From contig CM074697.1 of assembly GCA_037367355.1 (NCBI GenBank), positions 1,674,001-1,738,000 on the forward strand: a stretch of DNA of 64,000 nt, given 5' to 3'. The stretch is from Neoscytalidium dimidiatum (Eukaryota; Ascomycota; Dothideomycetes; Botryosphaeriales; Botryosphaeriaceae). Shown here piece by piece: positions 1 through 11,576 of this stretch. Numbering within the stretch: the stretch's first letter is position 1; each line of letters starts with the position of its first letter. The notes under the pieces were generated by a model. That model was given only the letters and a program-made list of their open reading frames with translations. It had not been told where the DNA came from and searched no databases. A program made the position numbers and the translations under genes.

Positions 1-622
1 CGAGACATGCGAGCGACGGCGACTGGGCGCGGGCAGAGAGAGTGGAAAAGGCCGATAGCAGCCTTTGCGACCGTTGCTGCAGCATGGCGGGAAAGAGGCC
101 AGAGAATTGAGGCCGGGAAGGGGAGGTTGTGGGAGCAATTGGGTTGTATCGGAGAAAGATGGGGTGGTGGAAATAAGTGTATTACTATCCGCGCCCTGTG
201 AGCGATTCTCGGTGCGTGGGCGCCGATGCCGACGGAGCTTGGCCGGGGGGCTGCAGGGCCAGTGCGGGCGTAAGCTGGCGCGAGCGGGCGCGACTCAGGG
301 CTGATCTGGCACCGGGGGGCTCGAGAGCAGCTTTGGGCGCGACACCGACACCTAAACCCTCAAACCGCCAGCTATTTTCGGCCTGTCTGCCTGCACTGCA
401 ACACCTGGCTTCTCCCGTGCTATCCGTCTCAGCTTGCGCCAAGCTGCCTGCGCATCCCCGCTCTTCGTCACTGGCATGCGCCATGCTGATTGCCTTTCCC
501 TTGCTTGATCGCCATCGTCGCCCTTTCGCCGCCGCCGCTGCTGCTCCCCGAATCCACGCTCGCTGATCACCGCAGACTGCCCGACGCGCCCTGAGCTGCC
601 CCCAGCTCTCCAAGCCGCCGCC
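1..622. other. Intergenic, upstream of SCY1
   Basis: No convincing gene is seen here. Several short overlapping reading frames on both strands have no recognisable motif and low-complexity composition. From about position 340 to 622 the + strand becomes pyrimidine-rich, as is usual for fungal leaders, ending in an A-positive context (gccgccATGG) at the SCY1 start. The stretch most likely holds the SCY1 promoter and 5' UTR. Confidence 0.5.
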
Positions 623-3600
623 ATGGCTGCGCAATTCTTCTCCTCCGCCGTCAAGTCCTTCACCTCGAACATCGGCTCCAATTACACAATAAGCTCGTCA
701 CCTTCCTCAGTCTCCGGGCCATGGAAAATCTACGATGCGAAGAAAAAGTCCACGGGGAAAGCTGCCTCCGTGTTTGTGTTCGAGAAGAAGTCGCTCGAGT
801 CGCAGGGCGGAGGTTTTGGGCCGCGCTCAACCAGCGGGACTGTCAAGAGGGCACACGAAGAGGTGTTGGAGCGCTTGAAGAAAGAGGCCAGCTCGCTTGC
901 TCGGCTGCGGCACCCAAGCATCCTCGAGTTGGCAGAACCCGTGGAGGAGACGCGCAACGGGGGCCTCATGTTCGCGACAGAGCCTGTGACTGCGTCGCTG
1001 GCGGGGTTATTGCAAGAAAAGGACGAACAGGAGCGCAGCGGCGGGCCAGGTGGTCGGAGCAGTCGCTACGTGGTCGAAGAGGATGGCACCAGGAGGCGGC
1101 GAGAGCTGGAGATTGACGAATTGGAGATTCAAAAGGGTTTGCTGCAGATTGCCAAGGGCCTGGATTTCCTGCATGAGAGCGCTGGCCTTGTGCATGGGAA
1201 TCTGACGCCTGAGGCCATTTTCGTCAACGCCAAAGTAGGGAGCCGAGTCTTCTTTGTCTGTTTGTATCGTAGCAATGCTGATGTAGCTCTCCATAGTCTG
1301 ATTGGAAAATTTCCGGCCTGGGCTTCTGCAGTCCTCCTGAGAACTCTACAAAACCCACCTCCGTCACTCCCATCTCCTTGTCTGAGGTCCTTAATCATGA
1401 TCCTCGACTACCGCGCACAGTGCAGCTAAATCTTGACTACACCTCCCCTGATTTCGTCATGGACACGAATCTCAACACCCTAGCAGACATGTTCTCTCTA
1501 GGCTTACTTATTATCGCTCTCTACAATTCCCCGCACAGGAGTCCTCTGGAGACGAACCAAAGTCCATCTACCTACAAGAGATTATTCGCTTCCTCATCAT
1601 CCATTCCCACACAGAACAACAACTTTCTGTGCAAGGGAAAACTGCCACGCGAAATCACCAGTGGTCTGCTGCCACGTCTCATCACCAGGCGGCCGGCCCA
1701 GAGACTCAATGCCCGCGAATTTCAAGAAGCACAGTACTTCGACAACATCCTCGTTTCTACCATCCGTTTCCTCGACAGCCTACCTGCTAAGACCCCGGCT
1801 GAAAAGTCACAGTTCATGCGCGGGTTGCCGCGTGTGCTCAATCAATTCCCAAAGAGTGTGCTGGAGAAGAAGGTGCTGCCAGCTTTACTGGAGGAAATGA
1901 AGGATCGTGAACTTTTGTCCATTGTGCTACAAAATGTTTTCAAGATTATCAGCATGGTGCCTTCGGGAAAGCGAGCGTTCTGTGATAAGGTCCTGCCACG
2001 CTTGAGAGAGGTGTTCCTGAATGGTGGCGCTGGCGGAAAACCACCTCAGGCTGATCGGGACTCCGCCAAAGAAGCAGGACTCATGATTATACTCGAGAAC
2101 ATGAAGCTCATGTCAGAAAATTGCACTGGCAAAGAATTCAAGGACGGTCAGTGTGAAGCTCCCGAAGTGGATATCGTTCCAACTAACATTCAACAGATGT
2201 CCTCCCCCTCATTGTCTTGGCTCTTGAATCGCCAACTCATTCTCTGGTGGACGCTGCCTTGAGGACATTGCCTATCATCATCTACGTCCTTGACTTTTCG
2301 ACCATCAAGAACGAGTTCTTCCCGATTGTTGCCAATGTCTTCGCCAAGACAACAAGCATGGGCATCAAGATTCGTGGACTTCAAGCTTTCCGGACATTAT
2401 GTGGGGGTGGCATTTCAGATGACGAAGGTGATGGATTGGACGGATTCAGCGCCGACAAGCCAAAGCAACGACATAACGCCGCCGTGCTCGACAAGTATAC
2501 GATTCAGGAGAAAGTCGTCCCGCTACTCAAGGCGATCAAGACAAAAGAGCCGGCAGTTATGGTGAGACACTGTCAGATCCTTCATACGTTTTCAATACTA
2601 ACCTTCCTAGATGGCGTCCCTCGATGTTTTCAAAGAAGTTGGAAAGATTGCCGACTCCGATTTCCTCGCCATGGACGTCCTACCGATCCTATGGAGCTTC
2701 AGCTTAGGCCCACTCCTCAACCTCCAGCAGTTCCAGGCCTTTATGGCCCTCATCAAGCAGCTCTCCACCCGTATTGAGCAGGAGCAAACCCGCAAGCTCC
2801 AAGAGCTCTCCGCCAGCAACACTACGACGGCGGCCCGCGCCGACGACTTCATGTCCTTTGGCGGCATCTCACCCGCGAACGGTAGCGCCCACGGTGGCGA
2901 GGACGCCGACTTCGAAAGCCTAGTTACCGGCCGCGCCGCTGGCAACAGCTTTGCCGCCGACAGCTTCGACGCCGGCTGGGGCGCCGGCTCGACGACGACC
3001 AGCCCGCCCCTCTCCGCCGGCCTGCAGCGCCCGTCCAACCCCCGCGCCCAGTCCGCCCGCGCCTCCGACGCCGCGCCCGCCTTCTCGTGGAGCACTCCGC
3101 CCCCGCCGCCCCAGCAGACGTCGACGCCCCCTCCACGCCTAGGTATGGGCAGGGGCGGTATGAACGCCGTCCTCCAGCCGCAGACCCGCTCCCTCACCCC
3201 GGACGCGTCCTCCTCCTCCTCTCTCAACAGCTTCGCCGCCCTCAAGCCCCAGAGCACCGGCCCTTCTTCGAGCCTGAACGGCTGGGGCGCGACGAGCTCG
3301 TCTTCCACCCAAAGCGCCTTCTCGCTCCCTCTCCAGCCTTCGCGACCTCAACAGCAGCAACAACAACAACAACAGAGCACGGGCGCCGGCGGCCCAGGCC
3401 TCATGAACATGGGCATCCTGTCGCCGCAGACTTCAAGCACATCGTCGATGGGCGCTGGCACGGCGATCGACTGGAGCGCGGCGGCGCGGCCGGCGGCGCA
3501 GATGCAGTCGATGGGGTCGGGGTTGGGGGCGGGCAGGTTCGGGCAGCAGCAGCAGCAGCAGAGTGCGAGCATGGGGAGCCCGTACGCTGGGTTCGGGATT

Positions 3601-3759
3601 GCGCCGCCTCCGGCGTCCGGGTCGATGGGCGCGGGTGGTGGTGGTGGGAGCTCGGGCGGGTTGGGGGGAGTGGGGATGGCGCAGAGGCAGCCGCAGCAGC
3701 AGCAGCAGCAGCAGCAGGGGCAGAGGAAGGGGTTGGATCAGTATGAGAGTTTGTTGTAG
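623..3759 (+). CDS. SCY1: SCY1-family pseudokinase (SCYL2/CVAK104-like)
   Basis: The model has four exons: 623-1234, 1297-2146, 2197-2561 and 2611-3759, giving 991 residues with all phases consistent. The N-terminal 250 or so residues form a kinase-like fold. Where an active kinase has HRD there is HGN (VHGNLTPEAIFVN, about residues 190-204), and where it has DFG there is SGLGF just after intron 1, so it should be catalytically dead. A HEAT-repeat-like middle follows (ILVSTIRFLDSLPAKTP onward), then a long Ser/Pro/Gly/Gln-rich tail with three polyQ tracts. Known family role: SCY1 proteins bind clathrin adaptors and act in Golgi/endosome traffic. The length is close to yeast Scy1 and human SCYL2. 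The start is the first ATG after the leader. Family assignment is secure; substrate-level function is inferred from the family. Confidence 0.92.
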
Positions 3760-4032
3760 GGAGATGGTGGGTTTTGCTTGGGTGGACTCAGGGGTCGGGT
3801 GGTTGGTTGGATCTGTTGCTCGGTAGGTGGGTGGTTTGCGTTGCACAATACCATTGTTCTCCTTTCTTTCTTCATACCTCTTGTTCATTGAGTGCCGGGA
3901 TTGGGTTTTATGTAAGTTGTGATGATGCCGTGCGAATAGTGAGGGCGAGACGGCGAGAAAAGGTAAGAGTGTATGAAGTGATATGGGGGAAAATGTAAGT
4001 TCACACATTGCTCCTCTTAATACACACGAATT
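3760..4032. other. Convergent intergenic spacer
   Basis: This is the 3' region between SCY1 (+) and the DUF6546 relic (-). No gene or clear element is visible. It presumably carries the SCY1 polyadenylation signals. Confidence 0.4.
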
Positions 4033-5205
4033 TCACAATCCATCCCAGTGACGCTGATACTCAACGCTAAGGTGATCGCCTTGGCCACGCGCCACTGTCC
4101 TCCATATCTCAAAAATTTCAGCGTTCGGTCTAAAAGGAGGCTTACCACACCACGTAGTTCCGGCATAAGCAGATGGGTCTTCTGGCTCACCCTAAGCCTT
4201 CCATCTCAACGAAGACTTACGCGAAACATATCTAAATCCGTGTCTACTCGTGAGACCCACAGCACTTAGTCTGAGCATCTGAAGCTGCGGCATGCTGGCA
4301 GCTGCTCCGGCAGCTGCGAGATGGAAGTCATTCATAAGGGCATCGCCAGACTTAGTCCGAAAGCAAATCCCACCCATATAGGCTGGGCCAGGACCAATAG
4401 CTTCTTAATCGCTTTCTTCATCACTTTCGACACTCTCGTCGCAATCATCGTCGTCATTCGGCAATTCCGTCTCTGGATCATCGGGATCGTACTCGAAGAG
4501 CCATCGACCTAACGTGCCGATCGGAGCATGTTCAATCGATATCTCCTCCAAATGAGGCCAGAATGGCATCCTCCCATGGCCTAAGCGTGGCCAGAATATC
4601 TCGGTGCGTACGACGACGCCAACGAGTCACATATCTACCACGGTCTAAGGTATATTAAGCAGAGAGGAGCTGTACAAGTCGACGTGATGATGGTCTTTAG
4701 CATCACCTTCTGTATGATGCCTTGTCTTAGTAAGTGCCGGCTGGTCGAATCTCTCATCAGAAGGTATCGCAGAGACAGCTTCGAGATAGAAATGTCTCAG
4801 AGATTCGGGCCATTTGGTCAACCCCTCCGCAAATATTGATGATGGGAAGGGATCAGAAGCATTTTCAATCATCACGGAGAGGACACTTTCGACGTACCGT
4901 AGCGAGCCCTGCGACGGACCTCGCCATGTTCCTTCACCAAGTCCCAAAGGACGGCCCGAATGCTTTCCAAATTGACAAGCCGCCCAACGATGGCTGCCAC
5001 TGTCCCGGGCCATATTCTGCGAGGGCGAATGCTGGAAGCAACAAACTTTGAGACCACATGCACTTTGGGAAGCGGGGTATCCCGGGTGGTGCTGGTCCCA
5101 ACCGCCGAGGATGCGGAACGAGTGGTGGACTGTCGCAGTGAATATCTCGTTGTCTCGGTGTCGCTCCCGCGTCGGTTTCGGCGCGAAAGTAGGCCTCATT
5201 TTCAT
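4033..5205 (-). pseudogene. Decayed DUF6546-type (F-box associated) protein gene
   Basis: The minus strand keeps recognisable pieces of the fungal DUF6546 family in order. LPKVHVVSKFV and IWPGTVAAIVGRLVNLESI lie near 5000-5090. WPESLRHFYLEAVS lies near 4800. EIFWP, FWPHLEEISIEHAPIG and RWLFEYDPDDPE lie at 4470-4610. The terminal block HLAAAGAAASMPQLQML is near 4270-4330 and is followed by an EIFEIWRTVA tail. The pieces sit in two frames, with a shift near 4.88 kb. The downstream frame has stops at 4645-4647 (TAG), 4627-4629 (TGA), 4405-4407 (TAA) and 4192-4194 (TAG), and a final stop at 4033. The N-terminal F-box half is missing. At least two of the stops are one C-to-T change from a Gln codon (CAA or CAG), which fits RIP-like decay. 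Function in intact relatives is unknown. Confidence 0.75.
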
Positions 5206-5621
5206 GTTCCGTTAAGACAAGAGTACATCATCATCTCGCCAACAAGCTTTTGTCGCCGGCCGTTACTCTCACAGCAAACCTATCTAGCCGATTAGGGCAC
5301 AGGTTCAGCGAGTGGAATGTGTGCCGCTTGACTGCCAGATGCCAGCTTTGGGAGAAGCCAGCATTGCTGTGGCGGGCCGGACGCACCATGCTGGGAAACA
5401 ATTAAACCGATGATTTCCTGGCTGAGGTTCGATGCCATTGGAGAGATGGCATAAGATCTGCAGCCGGGCCAGATAGTAGCGCTTACTGTCTTACCGCTTT
5501 AAGTACCGACACGACAAGAAGACACGGACCACGCAGCATCGCGTGCCACAGCTGCGCCACCATAGGCTGCTGCCTGGCTCATCTCTTGCTATAAGCATTT
5601 TACACCGACACTTCTGCGAAA
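5206..5621. other. Intergenic between DUF6546 relic and NACHT/ankyrin gene
   Basis: No gene is supported. It may contain eroded 5' sequence of the relic on the minus strand and the promoter of the + strand gene at 5622. No repeat was recognised. Confidence 0.35.
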
Positions 5622-8546
5622 ATGATACAAGCAAGGCTAATCGAATATCGTTTCGAAGCCACGCATGAAGAAATGGCTCAAGCGGATGTCAACACCAAAA
5701 TCGATCCTCGGACTGTGTACCGACTCCAGGGGATTCCGGTCAATCTGGAAGGCAAAGATACCACAAAAGAAGATGTCCGAGCCCTCATTACAAGAGCCTG
5801 GCCACAGACTCAGGGTATCTACATCAGCGTCCGCGTCCTGGAGGCCGACCCGCAAAACGCAAACAAGATGGTTGCCACGTTGAGCTTCACGGAAAAGAAC
5901 AACCTGCCCAAGACAGCAATTAAACCTGTCGACGTACTCCTGACATTGGAAGATGAAGACGGAGGAAGTACTGATGTCTGCCTGAGCTTGACCTCCGACT
6001 TCCTCACTCCCACGCAAAACGACTGCCTTCAGTTCCTCTCCTTCCCCCACCAAAACCACCGCCAATCCGAAATCGCCCTCTCCGAAAACACCTGCGACTG
6101 GATCATTCATCAAGAATCCTTCCAGGACTGGCTATCAACACCCCGCAAGCTCCTCTGCATCAGCGGCCCCGCCGGCGCCGGCAAGTCCGCCGTCATGAAA
6201 CGCATCGCACAACACCTCGCAGACACGCAACCCGACCGGCTGGCCCTATCCTACTTCTTCAGCGGCCGCGAAAACGACGTCCACAGCCTCCCGGCGGGCC
6301 TCTACCGCCACCTCCTGACCCAGCTCCTGCCGTACCACCCGCGGTACCTCGACGAGATAGCGCGGGCGGCCGAGCAGATGCGCGATAACCCCCGCCGTCG
6401 CAACTGGGGCTCCGTTAACGACTACCTGTCGCATTACTGCACGAGTGCGCTGGAGGCGGTGATGGTGAAGGTACCCATTATGGTTCTGGTTGATGGAGCG
6501 GGTGAGGCTGCGGCGTCGAAGGTCGTGACCGAGTTGCAGTGGCTACTCAGGCTGGCGGAGAAGTCGGGAGGCGATTTCAGGCTGTGCGTGTCTTGCCGTC
6601 CCGAAGAGATGCAATGCTTCGAGCCGGAGTGCGCCGTCAGTGTTGAGGAGCACAATCGCGAGGACGTGCGGATGGTGGTGCATGAGAAGCTGGGCGCCCT
6701 CCAAGAGCGGGAGCAGGACGAGCTTAGTTGGATCAGGCTGGAGGAAGATATCCAGCAGAAAGCCAACGGTAATTTCCTGTACGCTGTCCTGGTGGCGGAA
6801 GAGCTGGCTCGACTGCCAAAAAGTGGCGAGAGTGTATCGGCACTCAGCAGGAAGTTGCAGGGCCTCCCTGCCGGCTTGGATCAGCTGTATGACAGCTTTC
6901 TTGGGAGATTCAGTGAAGATGAGCGGCAGGACGCCGTGTGCCTTTTCCAGTGGATGTGCTTCTCACGGAAAGCCCTCACAGTAGCAGAGCTGACATACGT
7001 GCTTGCGTTCGATGAAAGCACTGACGGCACCTCGACCCAGGAATATCAGGCCAGTTCGGGGTTCAGGGACAAAGCGAATACAGGGGAGTGGATCAGGGCA
7101 TTGTCAAGAGGCCTGGCTGAAGTCACAGAATTCGGAAATCGATCTCAACCTGACGCTCCATTGTCTCCTCGGGTTCGGTTCGTACACCAATCTGTATCCG
7201 ATTATCTACTCTTACGCGGAGGTCTCCGGCGCCTTATGCAAGGCGACAAAACATCCTCCGAGTCAAATGGACTAACATTGTTGAAAATGGAGCCTCGGCC
7301 ACGTCAACCTCCCGGATTGGCAGCGGCTTGCGTACGGTACTTGATGATGGAAGAGATCATGAAAGAGACTCGAATGAAATCAGAATTTGCGGAAACAATA
7401 TCGGAGATTGGCATCAAGCTCAAGGCCGAAGAATCTATCACAAGCCTCGATGCAACGGATATCTGGATGAAGATGAAGGCTGTTGCTCAAGGTTACGTTC
7501 TTGAGCTTGGATTCGATTATAGTATCAACGACATCGACAGCCTATCCCCAACAGAGACAAGGTCACATATTGAGTCAGCCTTCTCCTATCTCACACAAGC
7601 CATAGCCAAGCAGACCGCCGCAAAGTTCCCCTTTGCCTATTACGCCGTCACTTCTCTCAACCACCACCTCAAATCCCTTGAGGAGCACGGAAATTACTGT
7701 CGCGAGCTCTTCATCCATCACGGCAACGAACCAACGCTCTTCACCACCTGGCGGTACCTCCACCTCTGCCTCCAAGCCTCGACTCCCTCGTCCAACCCCT
7801 TCACCAATTCGATTCCAAGTACCCCACCACCACGACACACAACCTCCCTCCATCACCTCGCCCGAGAAAACCTCCTCTCATCCCTTCCCATAGCCCTCTC
7901 CTCCATCCCTGACGTACCGGCCTTCCTTTCCCACACTGACGGTACCGGCTTCACGCCTCTGATCACCGCCATAACCCACGCCCACTGGCCTCTTGCCCTC
8001 GCCCTCCTCCCACACTGCCCGCCCACCGCGCTCAACACGCCCGACGCCATACCGACCCAACGCTGGTGCCCGCTCACACACGCCATCCGCGCGCACGACG
8101 ACAACAGCAATGACTATAGCCAACAAAACAACCATATCCAGCACTTCGACACCGATACCACCGACACCAGCAGCGACACCGACACCAATGAGGACGAAGA
8201 ACCCACCATCACTACCACGAGCCATCCTCAACCACCCCCGCCCAACCGCCACGACCTCATCACCGCCCTCTCCACGCACCCACACGTCGCAACCACCACC
8301 CCGGACCCCACCCACCGCACACCCCTCCACCACGCCGCCGCCGTCGGCAACGCTGCCGCCGTCGCCCTCCTCCTCGACCGCGCCCGTCGCGAACAAGGCG
8401 AAAACGATATTAGCGCGTTTACCCGCATCATCAACGCCCCTGACGCCCACGGCCGCACACCCCTCAGCTACGCCGCGGCCAGCAGCGCCAGCGGCCCCGC
8501 GGCCGCGCTGACCCTGCTCGACGCGCTGTCCTCGTCCTCGACGACG

Positions 8547-8589
<43 letters not shown>

Positions 8590-9251
8590 CGACCGCGGCC
8601 GTCGACATCGACGCGCCGGACGCCACGGGCCGCACGCCGCTCAGCTACGCGGCCGAGGCCGGGCCGGCGGGCGTGGCGAGGCGGCTGCTGCGGCTGGGCG
8701 CGGCAGCGGGGCGGGTGGACGGGGCCGGGGCGAGCGCGCTGGCGCACGCGGTGCGCGGGGGCCACGCCGGGGTGGTGTTGGAGCTGGCGGGCGCCGGGGA
8801 GGGGGAGGCGGTCGGGCTGCGGGACGGCGAGGCTGCGGCGGCGGTGGCGGAGAGGCGGCTGTTGGAGTGGGCGGTGCGGAGGGGCGAGGTGAGGCTCGTG
8901 AGGGGCTTGTTGGAGCGGGCGGGCGCGGGGTATCTGGGGGAGAAGGCGGTGTTGGGGCAGATCAGGGAGATGGTGGGGGGAGCGGAGGAGGCGGGTGGTG
9001 GCGGTGGTGGTGGTGGTGGTGGTGGAATGGTGGTGAGGTGGGTTTGGGAGGCGCCCGGCGACGTGGATCCGGCGGAGGAAGCGAGAGTGTGGATTCGGGA
9101 GAATTTGGATCGGTTGGAGAAGAAGAGGGGGGATCTGGACGAGATTAGGCGGTTGATGGCGGAGAGGAGGGAGAAGAGGAGGAGGGAGGAGAGGGATGAG
9201 ATGGTGAAGAGGAATCAGGGGCCTGGGAAGAAGATCGCACCGAGGCTGTGA
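5622..9251 (+). CDS. NACHT-like STAND NTPase with C-terminal ankyrin repeats
   Basis: A single uninterrupted exon encodes 1209 residues. An N-terminal domain of about 100 residues (VYRLQGIPVNLEGKD onward) is followed by a linker and a P-loop GPAGAGKS at about residues 182-189. A hydrophobic strand LVDGAGEA near 290 sits where NACHT/nephrocystin-3-like NTPases have Walker B (usually LVDALDE-like), so the acidic residues are reduced. A winged-helix-type segment follows (LYDSFLGRFSEDE, VRFVHQSVSDYLL). Ankyrin-type repeats come after about residue 760, the clearest being RTPLHHAAAVGNAAAVALLL, GRTPLSYAAASSAS and GRTPLSYAAEAGPAG. An 18-codon Thr run (8541-8594, mostly ACA) and a Gly run (about 8995-9026) lie in the coding region. 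Family knowledge: fungal proteins of this layout are NLR-like, often linked to nonself recognition. What this one senses is unknown. An alternative in-frame start lies at 5673. Confidence 0.88.
8541..8594 (+). repeat. ACA/ACG microsatellite coding for poly-Thr
   Basis: Eighteen consecutive Thr codons, two ACG then mostly ACA, lie between two ankyrin repeats of the NACHT-like gene. The trinucleotide unit keeps frame, so length variation would not break the protein. Confidence 0.9.
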
Positions 9252-9492
9252 TGGGATCTCGTGGTGTAAAATTTGCTCGCGTTCATTAGATGCTTGATTA
9301 TCATGCATATATAGACTACATTAATACATTGGTTTTCGTTTTCGCGAGTTGAGACGTCTTCTGTCTTTTGCCGTTGGGCTTTCGTTCAGATCCTTCTTCA
9401 GCGCCAAACTCCATGGATATCTTCTCTCTGGTGGGCCGGGAAATATTAAGGCATGTATGTAGCCGATGAAGAGAAAAGGGGGTGGACCTCCG

Positions 9493-11576
9493 TTAAAAGT
9501 CCTTCCGAGCATGCTTGCTGATCTTCCGCAGCCTCTCGCCGTACTTGTACAACACGAATGGGATAGGGATGAATGCGATGCCTAGGAACGCGAGGGTACT
9601 GCTGGCCCAATCGACACCCAACTGTTACAGGATACGTCAGTGACTCGTGTTCGACGTACGAGACTCAAATTTATCAAATTTATCAATGGCATGGATTCCG
9701 GGAGTGTATTACGCCGTGAAGATATGGCGGAGAAACTTACATTCTTGTACATGGCGGTCGCAAAGAGCGGGAATCCGGCACCGAACGAACTCCTCATGAT
9801 ATCGTTCCCAGCCAGCACGCTGGCAACGTATTCCGGGTACGCGTCGGCAAGGTAGTTCAGGACCGAGTTGAAGAGCAGCGTGGCGCCGACGCTGAACCAG
9901 GCGGAGCCGATGATGGGCATGATCCAGTGGACGTCCGGGCGCGAGGACCAGCCGAACCAGAACAACTGGAAGAGTCCATGTAAGTGTTTATGCTGCTTTT
10001 AGGTTTCAAGGGAGAGGGGGTGCTTACGCAAATAGGAATGCATAACCCTCCGAAAAAGGAAGGTGGCAGGCGATATTCAGGTTTAATCTCGCCACGCTCA
10101 TTGAACTGGTTCTCCTGGACTCTGTGCAGGTAGTAAAAGAATGGCGGGATGACCACGAGAGCGCCGACGAAGATGCCGAGGTAGGCGAGGCCGAGCTGGC
10201 CAAGGGTGAAGCCGTGGATCTGGATGAAGACGATGGGGAAGGACTCGAACCAGATGTAGAGCAGGCCGTAGATCAGGGCGATGTAGAGGTTCAGAAGGAA
10301 GACCATGGGTTCGGTGAAGTTGAGGGTGAAGGGACGGACGAGGATCATGAGGGCAACCTAAATAAGACAGGTCAGTTGTCATTTCAAAAAGTGCTCCCGC
10401 AGTGAGTCTTTGTGGATGTGGGAAAAGACGTACCTCCTTGCCGGTCATATGCTCTGCTTGAATCTCTGGTTCACACTTCAGTTTTTGGTTCCCAGTCAGC
10501 TTCCTCAGGCGCTTCGTCCGGCGGTACAAGATATTAGCAGAGCTGGTCTCAGGTAGGAAGAAAAAGATGAAAACCAGGCAGAAACCAGAGAGCCACATGA
10601 GCTCCCAGATGGTCCATGTCCACCCTTTCGCCTCTGCGGCGAAGCCACCGATCAGTGGGCCCATGGTCGGACCGCAGACGGCGGAGATACCCCAGACGCA
10701 GATGGCATACGCACGTTTGCGCGGAGCGTACATATCACCGAGGCTGGCACCGCCGGTGGCCAGGACGGGAGAGCCGAAGAAGCCGGTGAGAAAGCGAAAT
10801 GCGAGCAGCATGCCAAAGTTGACCGAGAGAGCGGTAGGGACCTGGAATATGACGAAGACCAGGAGGGTAAGGAAATAGATAGGGTTTCGGCCGATGTACG
10901 GGACTTCGCTCATTGGCGACCATAGCATCTGAAGGGCCATTAGATCATTCGTACGTGTGCATTTGCGGAAGATGAGAATGCTTACCGGGCCAAGACCGTA
11001 GCCAGCGACGAACATTGTAAGACCAAGGGTAGCGGCGACCTGGGAGACACCAAAGTCTCGTTCGATATCCACAATGCCAGCAGCGAAGATGGCCGAGCCG
11101 ATGTAGATACTAAAGGTCAAGAGACAGATGGTGAAGCTAACAAAGAACTTCTTGCCAATAGTCCAATTTTGCGGGTTCTTCGGGGAAAGTCAGCCTCGAA
11201 TGGCACGGCTACGGACGGGCTTTCTTACTTCAGGATCGTCCGGGCCGTACCAAGTGACCAAGAGGATGTCCCTCCCACTCTCCGGGTCGGGGTTATTCGG
11301 AGGATTCTGTTCTGCTCTCACACGCGAGGGCGACTCGTCATCACTGTTCTTCTCGGCGTCGACACTGCGCTTGCGCTCATCATCCAAATCCTCGCGGTCA
11401 GAGGCACTCTGATTGGGGACGGACTCATTCCGCAGGGTAGTCTGATCTGACTTCTCCGGGTCGATGTACCGCCTCCATATGGTAGGATCGCGCTCCTCAG
11501 GATATTGCAGATACTTCCTTCGAGTGACGAAGCGCACAACTTTTCCGAAAACGGTATCCTGAACGAAATCCCTCAT
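9493..11576 (-). CDS. MFS multidrug/polyamine-type transporter (DHA1 family)
   Basis: Six exons, all ending on codon boundaries: 11576-11229, 11177-10986, 10928-10434, 10357-10028, 9965-9741 and 9621-9493. They encode 572 residues. A hydrophilic N-terminus of about 110 residues (rich in Asp, Glu and Ser) precedes WYGPDDPENPQNWT, a hallmark of the Tpo1/Flu1-like drug:H+ antiporters. Twelve membrane segments follow. Family motifs include GASLGDMYAPRKRAYAICVW and a motif C-like GPTMGPLIGGF, with the central loop at FFLPETSSANILYRRTKRLR. Known family role: plasma-membrane export of drugs, polyamines or weak acids by proton antiport. The actual substrate cannot be read from sequence. No cluster partner is nearby. 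Confidence 0.9.

Noticed and set aside
2607..3308. 233-codon minus-strand frame
   Set aside because: Antisense of the low-complexity SCY1 tail. Composition alone keeps it open.
4900..5000. Explaining the DUF6546 frame change by an intron with the GTACGT donor near 4.89 kb
   Set aside because: The only acceptor in range is a weak GAG, and its phase does not restore the downstream frame.
7878..9308. 476-codon reading frame on the minus strand
   Set aside because: It is the antisense shadow of the ankyrin half of the NACHT-like gene: His/Pro/Arg-rich with no motif, and the + strand has clear ankyrin repeats.
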